Counted from the stretch's first letter, positions 10,678 through 22,427 are shown. The stretch is DNA of 64,000 bases from Ancylostoma caninum (GCA_037903475.1 JBAJFG010000559.1:248001-312000), one strand, 5' to 3'. Numbers and translations: made by a program. Notes: generated by a model from the letters alone, not told the origin.

Positions 10678-12791
10678 GAAAAAGGATGGCTTGGGCGTTC
10701 GAGTTGATGATTACGTGATAGCACTGCGGAGCTAGGTTTGTGACCCTTTTTGTCTACATAGTTAAAAAGTACTATCCATTAACCTCCCATAAAGGAGAAG
10801 TGAGATGAGAGGGGGCCCCGTAGGCAATAAACTAATACAGCGACTCAGATATAAAATGAGATCAAAGAGAGCTGACTAGGCACTAACTGAAACGCACGAA
10901 GCGCTCACACAAACTGCAAACATATCTAACTCAAATGGTGAACAAGTAACAAATAAAAACATAACAATGTAGCAACATAGCAATATAACAAAAAACAAAA
11001 CAACAAATAACAATAAAAGAATAACAACAACAACAAATGGTTCAACAAGAATAAGGTAGTCAACTTCAGAGGCAGGAAATAATGAAAATGAAAGTAAGTG
11101 CAGTGTATATATAGAAGTGATTAAATATGATTGACTAAAGATAGATACGTAACTATATACAAGCTATATACACTATGTACATGATGGGTAAGGAAGGCAC
11201 GACCAGGGTACTGGAGATGCACAAGTCATCTCTTTCTCCCGGTCCTTCGCAGGACTCCACGCCCGCGGAAAGTAAGCGTCCCGCTTACATTCTACCAAAC
11301 TCCGACAAACCATCTACATCGACAAAACTTCTAATCCAGCTACCATCCTACCAGGTCTGGAAGAAAGAAGCATAACCAAGGTCTAAATGGTTATAATTGG
11401 AACACACTTACAGTCCACTATCGACAGAGAGGTCCTTCACATCCTAGTGCCAACGTCACCCTGAGAGGCAGTATTACTCGTCGGCTTTCCACCGAACGAG
11501 AATACGCGGCTTTTCTTGCGAGGTTAACCTACGAGCGTGACTAAAAGCACTGATTTTTCTAGACCAACGCTAATCCTGCCCAGCATATAAGCTAAAAAGA
11601 CGAATTTTAGAGTGGACGACAGTCCAGCCTCCCGCCGCAACGGAGAAGCAAGATAGTGTGCCACATGAGCAAGAACGAAATGATTTTGGTGTGCAAGGCA
11701 GATATGATGGTTCGAAGCATGGAACAATGCAGTGCTGAGAGTGCGCGTATATTGTTTGTGCTGCGAAGGACTAGAACAGATGTTGCGAAAAGCGCTTCTA
11801 AAATGCGCAACAGCAGCAAAGGCGAACAACAGCGTTGGGTGCGAGAAGAGATACCCTAAGTCACGCAGCTTACGTAGCGGTACTAAGACAGCGTGTGGTG
11901 GGCTGCGCAAACGCGAACGCAAGAGATGTTATAACGCGCGGTTGCGACAATGCTGCGAGCGCGACAACTTCATAGCACTGAAAGGCGAGCTGCAGTAATA
12001 TTAAAGGTGGATATCTTCTCCATAGATGAACACACTGACGCTGAAACTAGGTTAACCATGAAAGTTCTCATGCTCTGATTCCTCGGGATCTCAGATTTTG
12101 CCAACGCAGATTGTTACGTCTGCGACTACGAGAACGTTGATAGAGAGTAGAGGCATCGAGGTACCGAAGAAGTCAGAGATGAATTGGCAGCCAATGATGA
12201 AGCGGAGGATGAGAGATTTTGGTGGAAAATGCAAAAGGGTGCTTCATCGTAGGCTGCTGGATGACAAGGCAAATCAAGTAGTAGCAAACTAGAGCAAGTA
12301 GCGAAGTGGTCTTCTTCCCGCCTGGTCTTCGTTTCTTCGACTCCTTACTCGGTTGGATGTTAACGTTGCTACCATACTGGATTGCTTGCCATCGGTTCTG
12401 GAGGAGTATCGAAATGGCCCAACATCGTTGCAAGGATACTAGACAGCGGATAGCAGTACCACTAAAATAGACGTTCGTATGCAAGAAGTGAGAGGTGATA
12501 GGAAAGAATAGAAGCAACCAAGGGATAGAAACAGAAGTGAAAAGGAAAATGTGAAACATGCATGCAAATAAAGAAGACTAGCTGCGTAATGCCTGCAAGC
12601 GATCAGTCGATGGTATTGACGATGCTACTGGATACTACACAAGCAGATTCGATGCGGGTCCCTGTTAAGTACTACTCCTGCACTACCACAGTAGGAACTA
12701 ACAAACAGACAAAACACATTAGTATTAGAAAAGGAAAATAAAAAGATAGGATAGATGATAGAGACAGATAACTAATAAACCTAAGAGCCTA
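10678..12791 (-). other. BEL 3' internal region, no recognised gene
   Basis: The 2.1 kb between the pol stop and the polypurine tract. It contains an A/AC-rich low-complexity patch at about 10,910-11,050. Two minus-strand frames of about 130 codons (11,524-11,922 and a hydrophobic one at 12,173-12,559) have no recognised domain, and small plus-strand frames overlap them. An eroded extra gene cannot be excluded, but no envelope features such as a clear signal peptide plus a C-terminal membrane anchor were established. Confidence 0.5.
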
Positions 12792-15544
12792 TTAGGGGGT
12801 ACATGCAGCTGATCTTGACTGCTTAACTGCCCTTGGGGGCTGGATGCGCGTAGGAGCTGGTGGTGTTTGGCGTCTCTCAAGATTATCTGCATCCACAGCG
12901 GTGACTTCCAAGGGGACCAGCTGGTTGACCGAGCGCTCCACGATGTTCTTCGTTCCCATACGAAGTCGAGCCGATCGCGATAGCCCATCCTTGGAGCGGT
13001 AGAGCTCCAGAACGAGACCCATCGGCCACATGGATCTCGCGGTGTTCTCCTGACGAATCAGTACTACATCTCCGACCTGCGGTAATTTCTTGGCGGCTTG
13101 CCTCCTCGAAGAACGCGTAGCATTCTTCTCAGCAAGAGCCGTGAGGTACTCCCTATGCCACAGGTCCCAGAACTGGTCGAATGTCCTGCTGAGGTCTTCG
13201 TAGCACGATGTTATTGATTCGTAGGATTCGTTCGTCGACAACTCATATCGAATAGGCGTGATGTTGGTAAGCCGACCTAAACGAAAATGAGGGTTAATAA
13301 GGTCAATCGGACGGAGGACCAGGTTCTGGTCCGGCTGACCTACTGTTACTGGGATAAGTGGCCTGGTGTTGAGTGTGGCCTCGATCTCAAAAAGAACGGT
13401 CTCAAAGGTCCAAATGTCGAGACACTGTTTTTGCACTACCTTTTTAAGACAGGCTTTCACAGAACCGACTAAACGCTCATAGAACCCACCTTTCCATGGC
13501 GAATATGGTGTTATAAAGTTCCAGTTGAGACCATTATCCACAGTGAATTGCAGAATTAAAGGATCGTTCTCCATCTTAGCAAGTTCGTTAACCAGAATCT
13601 CTCTACCTAACTTGAACGTGGGCGCATTGTCACTGAGGACAGAGTCCGGAGTGCCTCTGCGCGCCATAAATCTTCTAAAAGCTAGGAGAAATTGGGTGGT
13701 CGAGTTGTCATTGACCACTTCGAGGTGCAAAGCACGAGTAGACATACAGGTGAACAAACTTACCCATACTTTACACTTAGCATTTTGGAAGGAACGAACC
13801 CAGATGGGGCCGAAGTAATCCAGTCCGATGTTCTGGAAAGGACGACTTCGGGTCACCCTTTTTAGGGGGAGATCCGGAGGATCCGGATATGGGTAAAAAC
13901 GACCCTGCTGACGCCTACATACTGCGCAGTTAGAAATGCAGGAGGCAACAAGGCGTTTTATATTGAAGGTGAAGAACCTTTCACGCAGAGCAGAGATGAG
14001 GTGTGACTTTCCGGCATGAAATAGCTTCACATGATAGTACATGATTACCATGGTGCTGAGAGGGTGACCTGGTAGGAGGAGGATGGGACATTTAGAGATC
14101 TGATCCAACTCAGCCTGAGCCATTCTCTGCCGTATACGGATTACGCCGTGTGCATCCTGCTCGGTGCGAAGATTCTTAATAGGACGACTTTCCAACAGGT
14201 CCACCCGCTCGCGATGATGCTCACGAATTACGACGAGTTCCGCTGTTGAAAAGTCTTGAGCAGAAATAAAGGCCTTGGTACTCATAGTACCAAGGGGGAA
14301 AAGGGACTCATTCGTGTCGGTGCATTCGCGCTTTGTTCTCATTAAGCGAAGCAGCTTAGCTAGATATTTCAAAACGTGAGCAACGATACGAACAAGACGG
14401 GTATAAGAGTTAGTGCGACTAAAAGGGACAGGGGATTTATAAACAGGAGTTGATGTTGCCGCACCAACTATTTTTAGCTCTTCTTCAGCTGCTCCACCCG
14501 AAGGAGGATTGGCTGAGAAGTTAGCAGAAATATGTGGCCAGCTAAGAAAAGGAGTTGTGATGTATGGAGGTCCACTCCACCACATATGATCTTGGATTTC
14601 TGTGGCTGTCAAACCGCGAGTAGCGCAATCTGCTGGATTATCGGAGGTGGCAACATAGTGGAAACCACATTCGACTCGAGCAGATTTCAACTCGTCAAGC
14701 ACTTCGCGTATGTACTTGACGCGGTTGGCTACGTAGGTCTTAAGCGGCTTGGAAGAGTGGATCCAGTACAGCACAATTTGAGAATCTGTAAGGAACCTGA
14801 CAGAATGGAGGTTGATTTTAAGTTGACTACGAAGGAAACGTAGCGTTTTGGCGGCCATATGGCAAGCCAGCAACTCCATGCGCGGGATGGTAGTGGCGCC
14901 TGGAGGAGTGAGCTTAGCCTTAGCAAAAAGTAAGGTGGAACTTGGTTTACCAGCGGTGGGCCGCGTGATGACATATGTGGCTGCTGCATAAACCCTTTTT
15001 GACGCATCCGAGCATACGACGATGTCGTACGTATTCTCGGATGTGCGGCCGACAAAGCGTGGTACGTTGACTTTGTAGTCAGCGATCTCCTGGACTATCT
15101 GATCCCACTTTTGCGTGGTCTCAGCGTCCAGCGGATCATCCCACGAATGACCCGTCTGCCAGAGATCCTGAATAAAAATTTTGGCTCTAACGAGCAAAGG
15201 GGTGAGGAAGCCTAGGGGATCAAATGTGGACGCGAAAACCCTAAGCGCTGAGCGCTTACTGGACACCTCAGCTGACCCGATGTTGATGGGCACGTTGAGA
15301 GTGTCAGTATTAGGGTCCCACTTTACCCCTAGGAGCTTAACTGGCCGGGGATGGTCCATCATACGATCTTGGGCTGGAATAATCTGCATCACCTTGGTGT
15401 TGTTAGACATGAACTCCCGCAAGTTCATGTTCATGCGAAGGAAGGTCTCCTTGCATGCCATCTGCTTCATAATGCACTCCCGAGTGCTGTCAGCACCGAT
15501 GAGTACATTATCCACATAGGTATTGGCAAGGATCTCTTCCTTAA
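12792..15544 (-). CDS. BEL Pol, C-terminal part: RT end, RNase H, integrase
   Basis: The frame is open from the MITE border to a stop at 12,792. It starts with the catalytic RT box NTYVDNVLIG, in which the second Asp of the usual Y-x-D-D is Asn. RNase H follows (VVCSDASKRVYAAATYV, MELLACHMAAK, LTDSQIVLYWI, SDNPADCATRG). Integrase has an H-H-C-C zinc site (MYYHVKLFHAGKSHL and SNCAVCRR) and the D-D-E triad in IGLDYFGPIW, SDNAPTF and YSPWKGGFYERLVG. The tail is basic and ends in a Pro-rich region. The part upstream in 15,545-15,587 is read through the MITE and is not element sequence. No stop or frameshift was seen in this segment. Confidence 0.92.
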
Positions 15545-15955
15545 AGGCAGAGGGCCACCTCGTTCTCCCTGTTGGATTTACCAACATATCCTAGATCTTC
15601 TCATCATGTTGATCCCTGGGATGTACATCAACAGGCCCAGAAGCGACGAAATCCCCATTTTTGAAAGGCTCGAACTGGATAAAAATTTGGAGCCCGGAGG
15701 CGGATCGCTCCAAGCTGTGCTGGCTGCCTGCCACGGTTGCCGCGTCGGTCAACGAGTCTTGGCGTGTCCAATCGATAAGATCAACTGCTTCATATGTCAA
15801 CTCGGGTTGGCGAACTGTTACAGACCCCGTCCTGGAAGACGGGTTTACAGACCATTCTGAGACAATTCATGTATACCGTTGGAACCATCGCGCCGAGTAG
15901 ATGCAGAATCTGCTGTTAGCTGAACTACGAAAATGAGGTGGACCCCTGCCTTTAA
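15541..15955. mobile_element. MITE with TTAA target site, inserted in the BEL RT (copy 1)
   Basis: The element itself is 15,545-15,951 (407 bp), flanked by TTAA at 15,541-15,544 and 15,952-15,955. Its ends are inverted: AGGCAGAGGGCCACCTC on the left and, inverted, AGGCAGGGGTCCACCTC on the right, 15 of 17 matching. With one TTAA counted, the insertion adds 411 bases, a multiple of three, so the RT frame is in phase on both sides, but the MITE carries stops. A TTAA target is typical of piggyBac-type transposition, although these ends are not ones I recognise for piggyBac. Confidence 0.88.
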
Positions 15956-18900
15956 GGCGATTATCAAAATCCCGCTCAAGAGCATATTTGATGGACATGT
16001 TAAGGAGGAAAGGGGAGGCATTAATGCCAAAAGGGACACGCGTGAAACGTAGCTCGCGAATGTTTTCTCTGCGAGGAGGCTTGGTGGTATCCTTCAACCA
16101 GAGAAATCGCGTGGCGTCCCGTTGATCCTGGTGGAGGTGGATCTGGTGGAACGCCTTCTCTACGTCAGCGATAAGGAGATAGGGGTGAAACCGATTGCGC
16201 AAAAGGGTGCCTACGAGGTCAGGAATAAGAGAAGGTCCTTGATGAAGGCAGTCATTGAGGCTAGGTCGATCCCTCTGATGGCTGGATGCATCAAAGACGA
16301 TGCGCAACCGGGTGGTCAAGCTGTCCTCTTTATAAACAGCTTGATGGGGTATATAGTAAATGTTAGGGCCAGTGGCTGGAATATCCGTGACATCCTCTAT
16401 GATCCCCGACTGCAGTTGTTGTTCAAAGGTCTGGCAGTACTCCGTCCACGCTGATGGTGTTGCGTGGAGCTTGTCGTATTGGTTTTCCAAACGACGTAAA
16501 GCCAGAGCTTTGTTGTTAGCCAGGGGCGGATGATCGGACTTCCAGGGGAATTTAACGTAGATGGAACCGTTAATGACCCTAACAGTTCTGTAGAACTGCT
16601 CGATGACCTGAGCTTCTACAGAGGCACCTGCCGGATCTTGTAAGCCTACCGTATCAAGACCGAACAAGCTTCTAACAAGTTCATCTGTCCCCACGGAATC
16701 AGCGTCCATGATGGTGTTGGACGATAACGCGACCGAAGACACGTTATCCGACTCAGGGTTTGTAAGTCCCGAAATAACCGGGCCAAACCTTGTGTGGGAC
16801 AGAATGAGGCCTGATGGAAGTTGTTCGTTCTTGTGAAGATCTACGATTCTCCAGTAATAATCGATACCGATGAGTACATCCACTTGGACTCTCCCATCGG
16901 TAGGATTACAAGCTGGATTACCGAGATCTTCCACTGAGGGAACAGTGGTGATGACTTCGCGAGTCCATAGATGGATTAGGACAGGCTCGTCATGCTGATC
17001 CCACAGTGTTAAAGTTACCCTGGCTGACTCTTCGGTGAATTCGTGTCCACCGAAGGTCAGCGTAGTGATGTTTTGAGGGCAATAAAGTGGTATACCTAGG
17101 CGAAGTGCGAGCGATTTGCGTATAAAGCTGTACTGAGAACCGCTGTCCAGGAAAACTGTAAGCAGTTCGTCAGCATCAGCTTTATAATTATAAGTTGGGG
17201 CATGAACCACCATCAAACGAGGAATTGGGGTCAAGAGTGATGGCTGGTACATCGCCGAACACGAGATAGATGGAGAGTTACTCGTGTGCTGGCGAGCAGA
17301 TGGTGAATGTAAGTCATCATCTTGACAATCCTGCTCCTCATCGGATGGAGTGAGTTCATGGGGACTAAGGACACAAGTGGAAGACTGGTTAGTACGAGAG
17401 GGATGTTGAGTTTGGTCAGCAAAACCAACTCTCCTCGTATGAGGTGATCCCGCTCGACGCCTAGATGTTGATGCAGGCGACAGACTTCCACCTGATAGGA
17501 AGGAAGAGCGAGATTCGCGAGACGACCCGCGTGATGTTATTTCACGAGATCGCCCCACTAAATCTGCGCGTCTTGAGGGACTGCGACTTTGATGGAAGGA
17601 ATAGGGGGGACCACGATTCCTGGACGTACTCGGTCTGTTGTTGCAGAGCGAGCTATGATGTTGCCTGTCGCAGAAATAACATGGAGGGGCGGTGCACTCG
17701 CCACTCCAGTGGTCATCCTCTAAACATTTCCAGCAAAGTCGATTTTGAGTGACGAACGACCTACGTTCTCGAGGGGTCTGCAATTCTGGACACGCGTCGG
17801 GTTTATGCCCTCGACGTATACAGAAGTTGCAGCGAGGCTCTCGAGAACTGCGACGATATTGCCTTGTAGGTCGTCGTGGGGACGAGGGGGGCCGGGGACT
17901 GGGGGACCGTGGGTCGCGATAATACCTATGAGGCGAGCGAGAAGAACCCTGGTTATACCTAATAGGAGATGTTGAATATTGCGCGCGCCTACCGTGCCTA
18001 TTAGGTGAAGACCCATGATTGCAACAAGCACACCTACAGGGGGACCGTGAACCCTGACGAACAGAAGAGGTGATGTTACAAGAGGAGTCCGGTGTGGGAT
18101 CGGCATCCTCAATTACCTCCAGCTGATCGATAACTTTATCGAGAGCCTTCAGCAATTCGTCTACCGTCCACATGAAATCTCCTTTACTCTTCAGTTCGCC
18201 AACTTTTTCGCGCGTGCGCTTGGGGAATTTTGAACGAATCAATTTTAACGTTCCAATCGCCGAGGCATCCTCATTTACATGTTTCATCTGAGACCACAGT
18301 GCTTGAACCGCACAAAGGGTAGTCCTCTGCGAGATCGGAGCATCTGTGGAAGCTCGTTGGTTTATGAGCTTGTCCCAGAGTCGACTTCTGAGGATCTCTG
18401 GACGATTGTACGTGTTCAGGAGGACCCGTACTGCATCCTCATAATTTTGTGCCGTGGGCTGGAAATTAGCGATGAGATTAGCAGCATTACCTTTGAGGTG
18501 AGTTTTGAGATACATGAACTTGAGGGCTACTGGTACACTGGTGTTATTGTGCACAGCAGTAGCGAATAGATCCCAAAATTGAGGAAATGCATCAATTTCA
18601 CCGCTAAACTCCGGAAGCTCAAAAGCTGGTAGTTTAAGAGGCTGCTCGTAAGCAGGAGCATTGAGGGGGTTAAAATTTTGACCCAAAGAATACCCATGAG
18701 AAAGCCCAGGAGGGGGGAATGATGTTAACCCAGGGGGGCATGCCAAAGAAGAGTTATGAGGGGGACCCGAGGGAAGACCGAACCCATGTGAAGACCCATT
18801 ACCAGGCTGCACATGACATCCTTCCTGCGGAAGGTCAGATGCATGCACAGGGAGAGGATGATCGAAGGGCACCGAAGAATTCTGAGCCGATCGATGGGGA

Positions 18901-19385
18901 CTATTAGTATTTTGACCCACAGAATTTTGCCCAGGGGGAGAAGTATTATGCCCTACATTAAACGAAGCAGCTGATAGACAAATAGGAGATTTTGCCATTG
19001 CCTCAGGAGTTGGCAGGAGCTTGGTGGCAGCATCCAAACGAACAAGAAGAGTATCCGCCTCCTCCATAGCCTCATCCAGTTCACCAGCGTCCCAGTGAGC
19101 CTGGATAGCATCAAGGAAGGGGAACTCTCCATGCTCGTCGGGATTCTCCCGAGCAAACTCCTGAGCCGCAACCCATCGGCTCTTCAAAAAGGACACAGCA
19201 TGATCAATAATAGAAGCAGAAATGATGAGACACTGTTTACGATCAAGGACAGCCTCCATATCCGTACCTGGATTTCCAGTTAGGATTACCCTTTCCATGA
19301 TCGTTGGGTCGACGTCCGCGATCTTCTTGCGCAACGCATTCCCAGCCTTCGTCAACTGCGCTTTGTGGTATCCGAGCTGCGACAT
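15952..19385 (-). CDS. BEL Gag, protease and N-terminal RT
   Basis: The open frame runs from 19,487 and would read on into the MITE to 15,867. I favour the Met at 19,385 (MSQLGYHKAQLTKAG) because the 34 upstream residues look like leader sequence and a pyrimidine tract ending TTTAG lies just before it. Gag comprises a helical start, a Pro/Ser/Asn-rich middle and an Arg/Ser-rich region. Zinc knuckles follow near residue 520 (CNFCIRRGHKPDAC, then CWKCLEDDHWSGEC and CYFCDRQHHSSLC). The aspartic protease active site is LTVFLDSGSQYSF near residue 745. The RT shows RIVFDASSH, LLIADVEKAFHQIHLH and FGINASPFLLN. The frame stops being element sequence at the MITE border, just before the catalytic YVDN box. 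Confidence 0.92.
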
Positions 19386-19487
19386 ACCTAAACAGAGAAA
19401 GGTTGCGCGCAGGTGGGGTTCCCCAAATGGAGCACCCACGAACGAGCGGAGGAACGACGCGACGAGGAGTGATGGGGATGATGACAA

Positions 19488-20504
19488 ATTGGCGGAACAT
19501 AGAACTTAACAAGGGAGGAGTAAAGAGGAACGCGACCGTGAAAACTATTTGTTGTGAGAAATGAACGAGAGAATAGGATAGCATGATTGTGACTACTACA
19601 AACTAACCAAAAGACACCGTAAGCCTAGCCTAGAACTAAACCTAAACTGTAGAAAAGTTATGAACTTAGAAGAACTATTACAGTAGCCTAGAGTAACCAT
19701 GTGCCCAACCTAGAGCAGAAATGAACCCAACTAAAGGGACACATGCTGGACTAATGAGCTAGCCGCCACATCTGCACCGTATACCGACGCCTGCAGGGGG
19801 GTTCGCATCATAGCCGGCATATGAAGGACAAGGGGGAATCGTAAACCCTACCTAGACCAAATATGAGCCCAACCAGAACCTACTGAGGACGTATGCTCGG
19901 TAGCTGAAGTAGCCGTCTCACACACCCGTGTCTTAGAACCACCCTGGCACGGGGGCTCGTCTACTCCAGGCCTCACATACGTGGGGAAGGGGATGTTTCA
20001 CGGTATATTTGGGGGAGCTAATGATGAGAAGCGTAGGCAAGCAGTTTTAGTAGATAGTTATGCAAAGGACAAACGCGCCCAATACCGAAACCCTGTATGG
20101 TACCGTATGCAGACATAGAGCCACGCTGGCCTTGAGCACAAATGACTAGGCGCACCCGGACCATGGAGCCAATAATTTGGCAAGTTGCCACAGTCTTACC
20201 AGACTAGAGGCCCCGCACACTAGGTTTGTACCTACCAACCTTCAATTAGCGGTGGATATGCCTACTGCCCAATTGCATAACGCGACGCTTGAAGTGAGGG
20301 AGACTTGCTAAAGTGCCTTACCTACCTATGCTACTTACCTGGACTTATTAACCCTTAGTACAGGGCATGGAGGAATAACGGGCTCGTACGCACGCATGGC
20401 GGATGGAATAGCCGTCTCACACACCCATGTCTTAAAACCACCCTGGCACGGGGGCTCGTCTATCCCAAGCCCATACGTACGGCCGGTTTCCCGTCACCCT
20501 ACCA
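19488..20504 (-). repeat. BEL leader with degenerate internal repeats
   Basis: The untranslated leader between the 5' LTR and gag. The block TAGCCGTCTCACACACCC, followed by a GGCACGGGGGCTCGTCTA-like block, occurs at about 19,909-19,962 and again at about 20,407-20,462. A more eroded version lies near 19,760-19,800. The neighbouring words CCTAGA..AAATGA.CCCAAC also recur. The pattern suggests two or three old copies of a unit of a few hundred bases. Confidence 0.65.
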
Positions 20505-20525
20505 TGCGCTCGGCACGATGCACCA
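20505..20525 (-). promoter_or_regulatory. Primer-binding site next to 5' LTR
   Basis: Immediately inside the right LTR the minus strand reads TGGTGCATCGTGCCGAGC. It begins with TGG, complementary to the CCA end of a tRNA, at the expected position. The matching tRNA was not identified. Confidence 0.6.
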
Positions 20526-21463
20526 TGTCGCGGTTCAGTGGCGCCCTGTACCGGGTTAGGGCAGAGACAGGGTTTCACCAAGGGAAACCTGCGCCGGCAA
20601 ATATATGCAGACTCCCTACTTTCCCCGTGACATGTTGCACCATGGGTGCTTAGACCATACCAAGGGCTCCTCACCACGCTGGTTTCCACCCAAGGCCCGA
20701 GAATTATATACCGTGAAACGCCAAGGTAGCCGAGGGCGACTTACAGTCGGTTAGGACGCCGCGCCCAACGGCAGGGAGAATTAGGAACCCAATACTATTA
20801 GTACTGCCACTAGGCTGACAGAAGTACTACACTAGATTACCAATAGTTTATTAAACTATAACTACTACTACAATACTAAACTATATACTACTAATGATAC
20901 TACTAGATACTAATACTACTAATCCTACTAGAGAAAGGAAGAGGAAGGCCTACGGGGTCTAAGAGGGGGAAGCTAATGGATATCTAATAACTTAGGAGGA
21001 ATAGAATCTAGTGGGCCACGCCCTCTAGTTCCCTGTCGCCGCTGCCAAGGCGTGAGGCTACGGCGCAGCACCCTCCAGTCCTGCCACAGTACTACTAAGT
21101 TGAGTCATACCTGATTCCAATCGATATCAATCCAAACAACCAACTCATCGAACCATCAAGAGACAATCGATACTGTGCAAGACGTCAGGGTCCGCCACTC
21201 CCACTCCATCATCAATCGATCGATCCAGTCGAACTCTCATGCAGCGTCCATCACAGTGCCTCGCAAGCCCGCGAGTGCCCGCGCGGCGCCTATTTATAGC
21301 ATTTTTGGGGAGTGGGCGGAGCCTGCAGAGGGAAGGCAGCCAGGGCTGCCATAGCGGCGCATGTGACTGCCGCGACAGCAACCTTTGACCGCGGGGCGCG
21401 ACAGAACAGTGCTCCCGGCCAAACCTAATGCGAGGAGCGAGTCCGCTATCGCGGGTCGCGACA
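20526..21463 (-). repeat. BEL 5' LTR (right)
   Basis: 938 bp, TGTCGCGGTT to GTCGCGACA. Its outer 515 bases (20,949-21,463) are almost identical to the left LTR, while the inner 423 bases (20,526-20,948) are strongly diverged from it, with a sharp change at CCTACGGGG. As the element reads on the minus strand, this LTR holds the promoter for the full-length transcript. Confidence 0.93.
21291..21298 (-). promoter_or_regulatory. TATA box in BEL 5' LTR
   Basis: TATAAATA on the minus strand, followed by a GC-rich stretch, about 165 bases into the LTR in the direction of transcription. It is the likely core promoter; the same box is present in the other LTR. Confidence 0.6.
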
Positions 21464-21468
21464 GATTA
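21464..21468. repeat. BEL target-site duplication, right copy (GATTA)
   Basis: Matches 9726-9730 exactly and directly follows the LTR end. Confidence 0.9.
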
Positions 21469-21736
21469 CCCGTTTCGGCAATTCAGGAGCATCGTGGTAG
21501 GTTCGCCTTTCCATCAACGAGAGGAATGAATAGTGCATTCAAGAATTACAGAGTAGTGTACGAAAGTCTTCTAGCCCTACTTGCACCATTATTGCTCTAC
21601 CACTGTCTTCGCTTATGCAAAGCTTAGCTTTGAAGAAATTTCCGCTCTTTCCTAATTACGAATCATCGTCAAGGATCAGTGTAATCTTGATCTACCTGAT
21701 TTCAGCACAAGGGGTGACTCTTCCGTTCCAGCCATT

Positions 21737-22142
21737 TTAAAGGCAGGGCCCTCCTCAGCCTGTTGGAGGTATAGAAAATCCTAGATCTCGCCATATTGAT
21801 CCCAATTATGTACATCAATAGGCTCAAAAGCGACGCAAGTCCCGTTCTTGAAAGGGACGAACTGGCTACATTTTTGGAGCCCGGAGACGGATTGCTCCAA
21901 AGTACGCCGGCTAGCCGCCACTGCAGCAGCGTTGGCCAACGAGTCTTAGCGTGTTCAGTCGATGAGATCAACGGCTTCACACGTCAGCTCGGGTTAGGAA
22001 ACTGTTACAGACCTCGTCCCGTGAGACGCGTTTGAAGCCCGTATAGAGACAACTTACCTATACCGCTGCATTCAGCGTGTCAAGCAGATCTAGAATCAGC
22101 CATTACCTCAGCCAGGAATGTGAAGTGAGGCCTTGCTTTTAA
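21737..22142. mobile_element. MITE with TTAA target site, copy 2
   Basis: The element is 21,741-22,138 (398 bp) between TTAA at 21,737-21,740 and TTAA at 22,139-22,142. It aligns along its whole length with the copy in the BEL RT; for example both have GGAGCCCGGAG.CGGAT.GCTCCAA and GTTACAGACC.CGTCC. It is older-looking, with more changes and indels and more degraded ends (AGGCAGGGCCCTCCTC against AAGCAAGGCCTCACTT). It carries no transposase. Confidence 0.85.
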
Positions 22143-22347
22143 GCACTAGGCAAAGTCACCTCGCTGTCCGTTGTCACGCTAAATTCTCAGGTGTCACGCT
22201 GAATTTACGACCACGCGACAAAACAAAGCCACACCGGGGCAGAAATGAGATAAACAAAAACGACGGTCGGACAGCGTAAAAGCTAGGGGTAGTGCAGATG
22301 TAGTGCAGATACTAATGAGCAACACAGAAGGCGCTTGACAATCTTTA

Positions 22348-22427
22348 CACTGGAAAAAGAAGGCTGAGTTAACGCGGTGGCTGTTGACTCAGCCTTGTTT
22401 TTCCAATGTCAAGATTGTTTTCCAGTG
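22348..22427. mobile_element. 80-bp hairpin MITE flanked by TA
   Basis: The ends CACTGGAAAA are inverted and flanked by TA (22,346-22,347 and 22,428-22,429). Inside, AAGGCTGAGTTAAC pairs with GTTGACTCAGCCTT across a short loop, so the whole element can fold into a hairpin. The size and TA flanks suggest a deletion derivative of a Tc1/mariner-type element. Confidence 0.6.

Larger units (their letters stand above)
9731..21463 (-). mobile_element. BEL/Pao LTR retrotransposon, complete, 11.7 kb
   Basis: A complete LTR retrotransposon reading on the minus strand. It has two LTRs of 937 and 938 bp that begin TGTCGCG and end CGCGACA, a primer-binding site, a roughly 1-kb repetitive leader, one Gag-Pol frame in the order Gag, zinc knuckles, protease, reverse transcriptase, RNase H and integrase, a long 2.1-kb 3' region and a purine-rich tract beside the 3' LTR. 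The 5-bp target duplication GATTA proves a single integration. The only coding break seen is a 407-bp MITE at a TTAA site within the RT, so the copy was probably intact until then. There is no clear envelope gene. Confidence 0.93.

Noticed and set aside
15351..15860. Plus-strand frame of 169 codons
   Set aside because: It spans the border of the BEL RT antisense strand and the MITE; no independent support.
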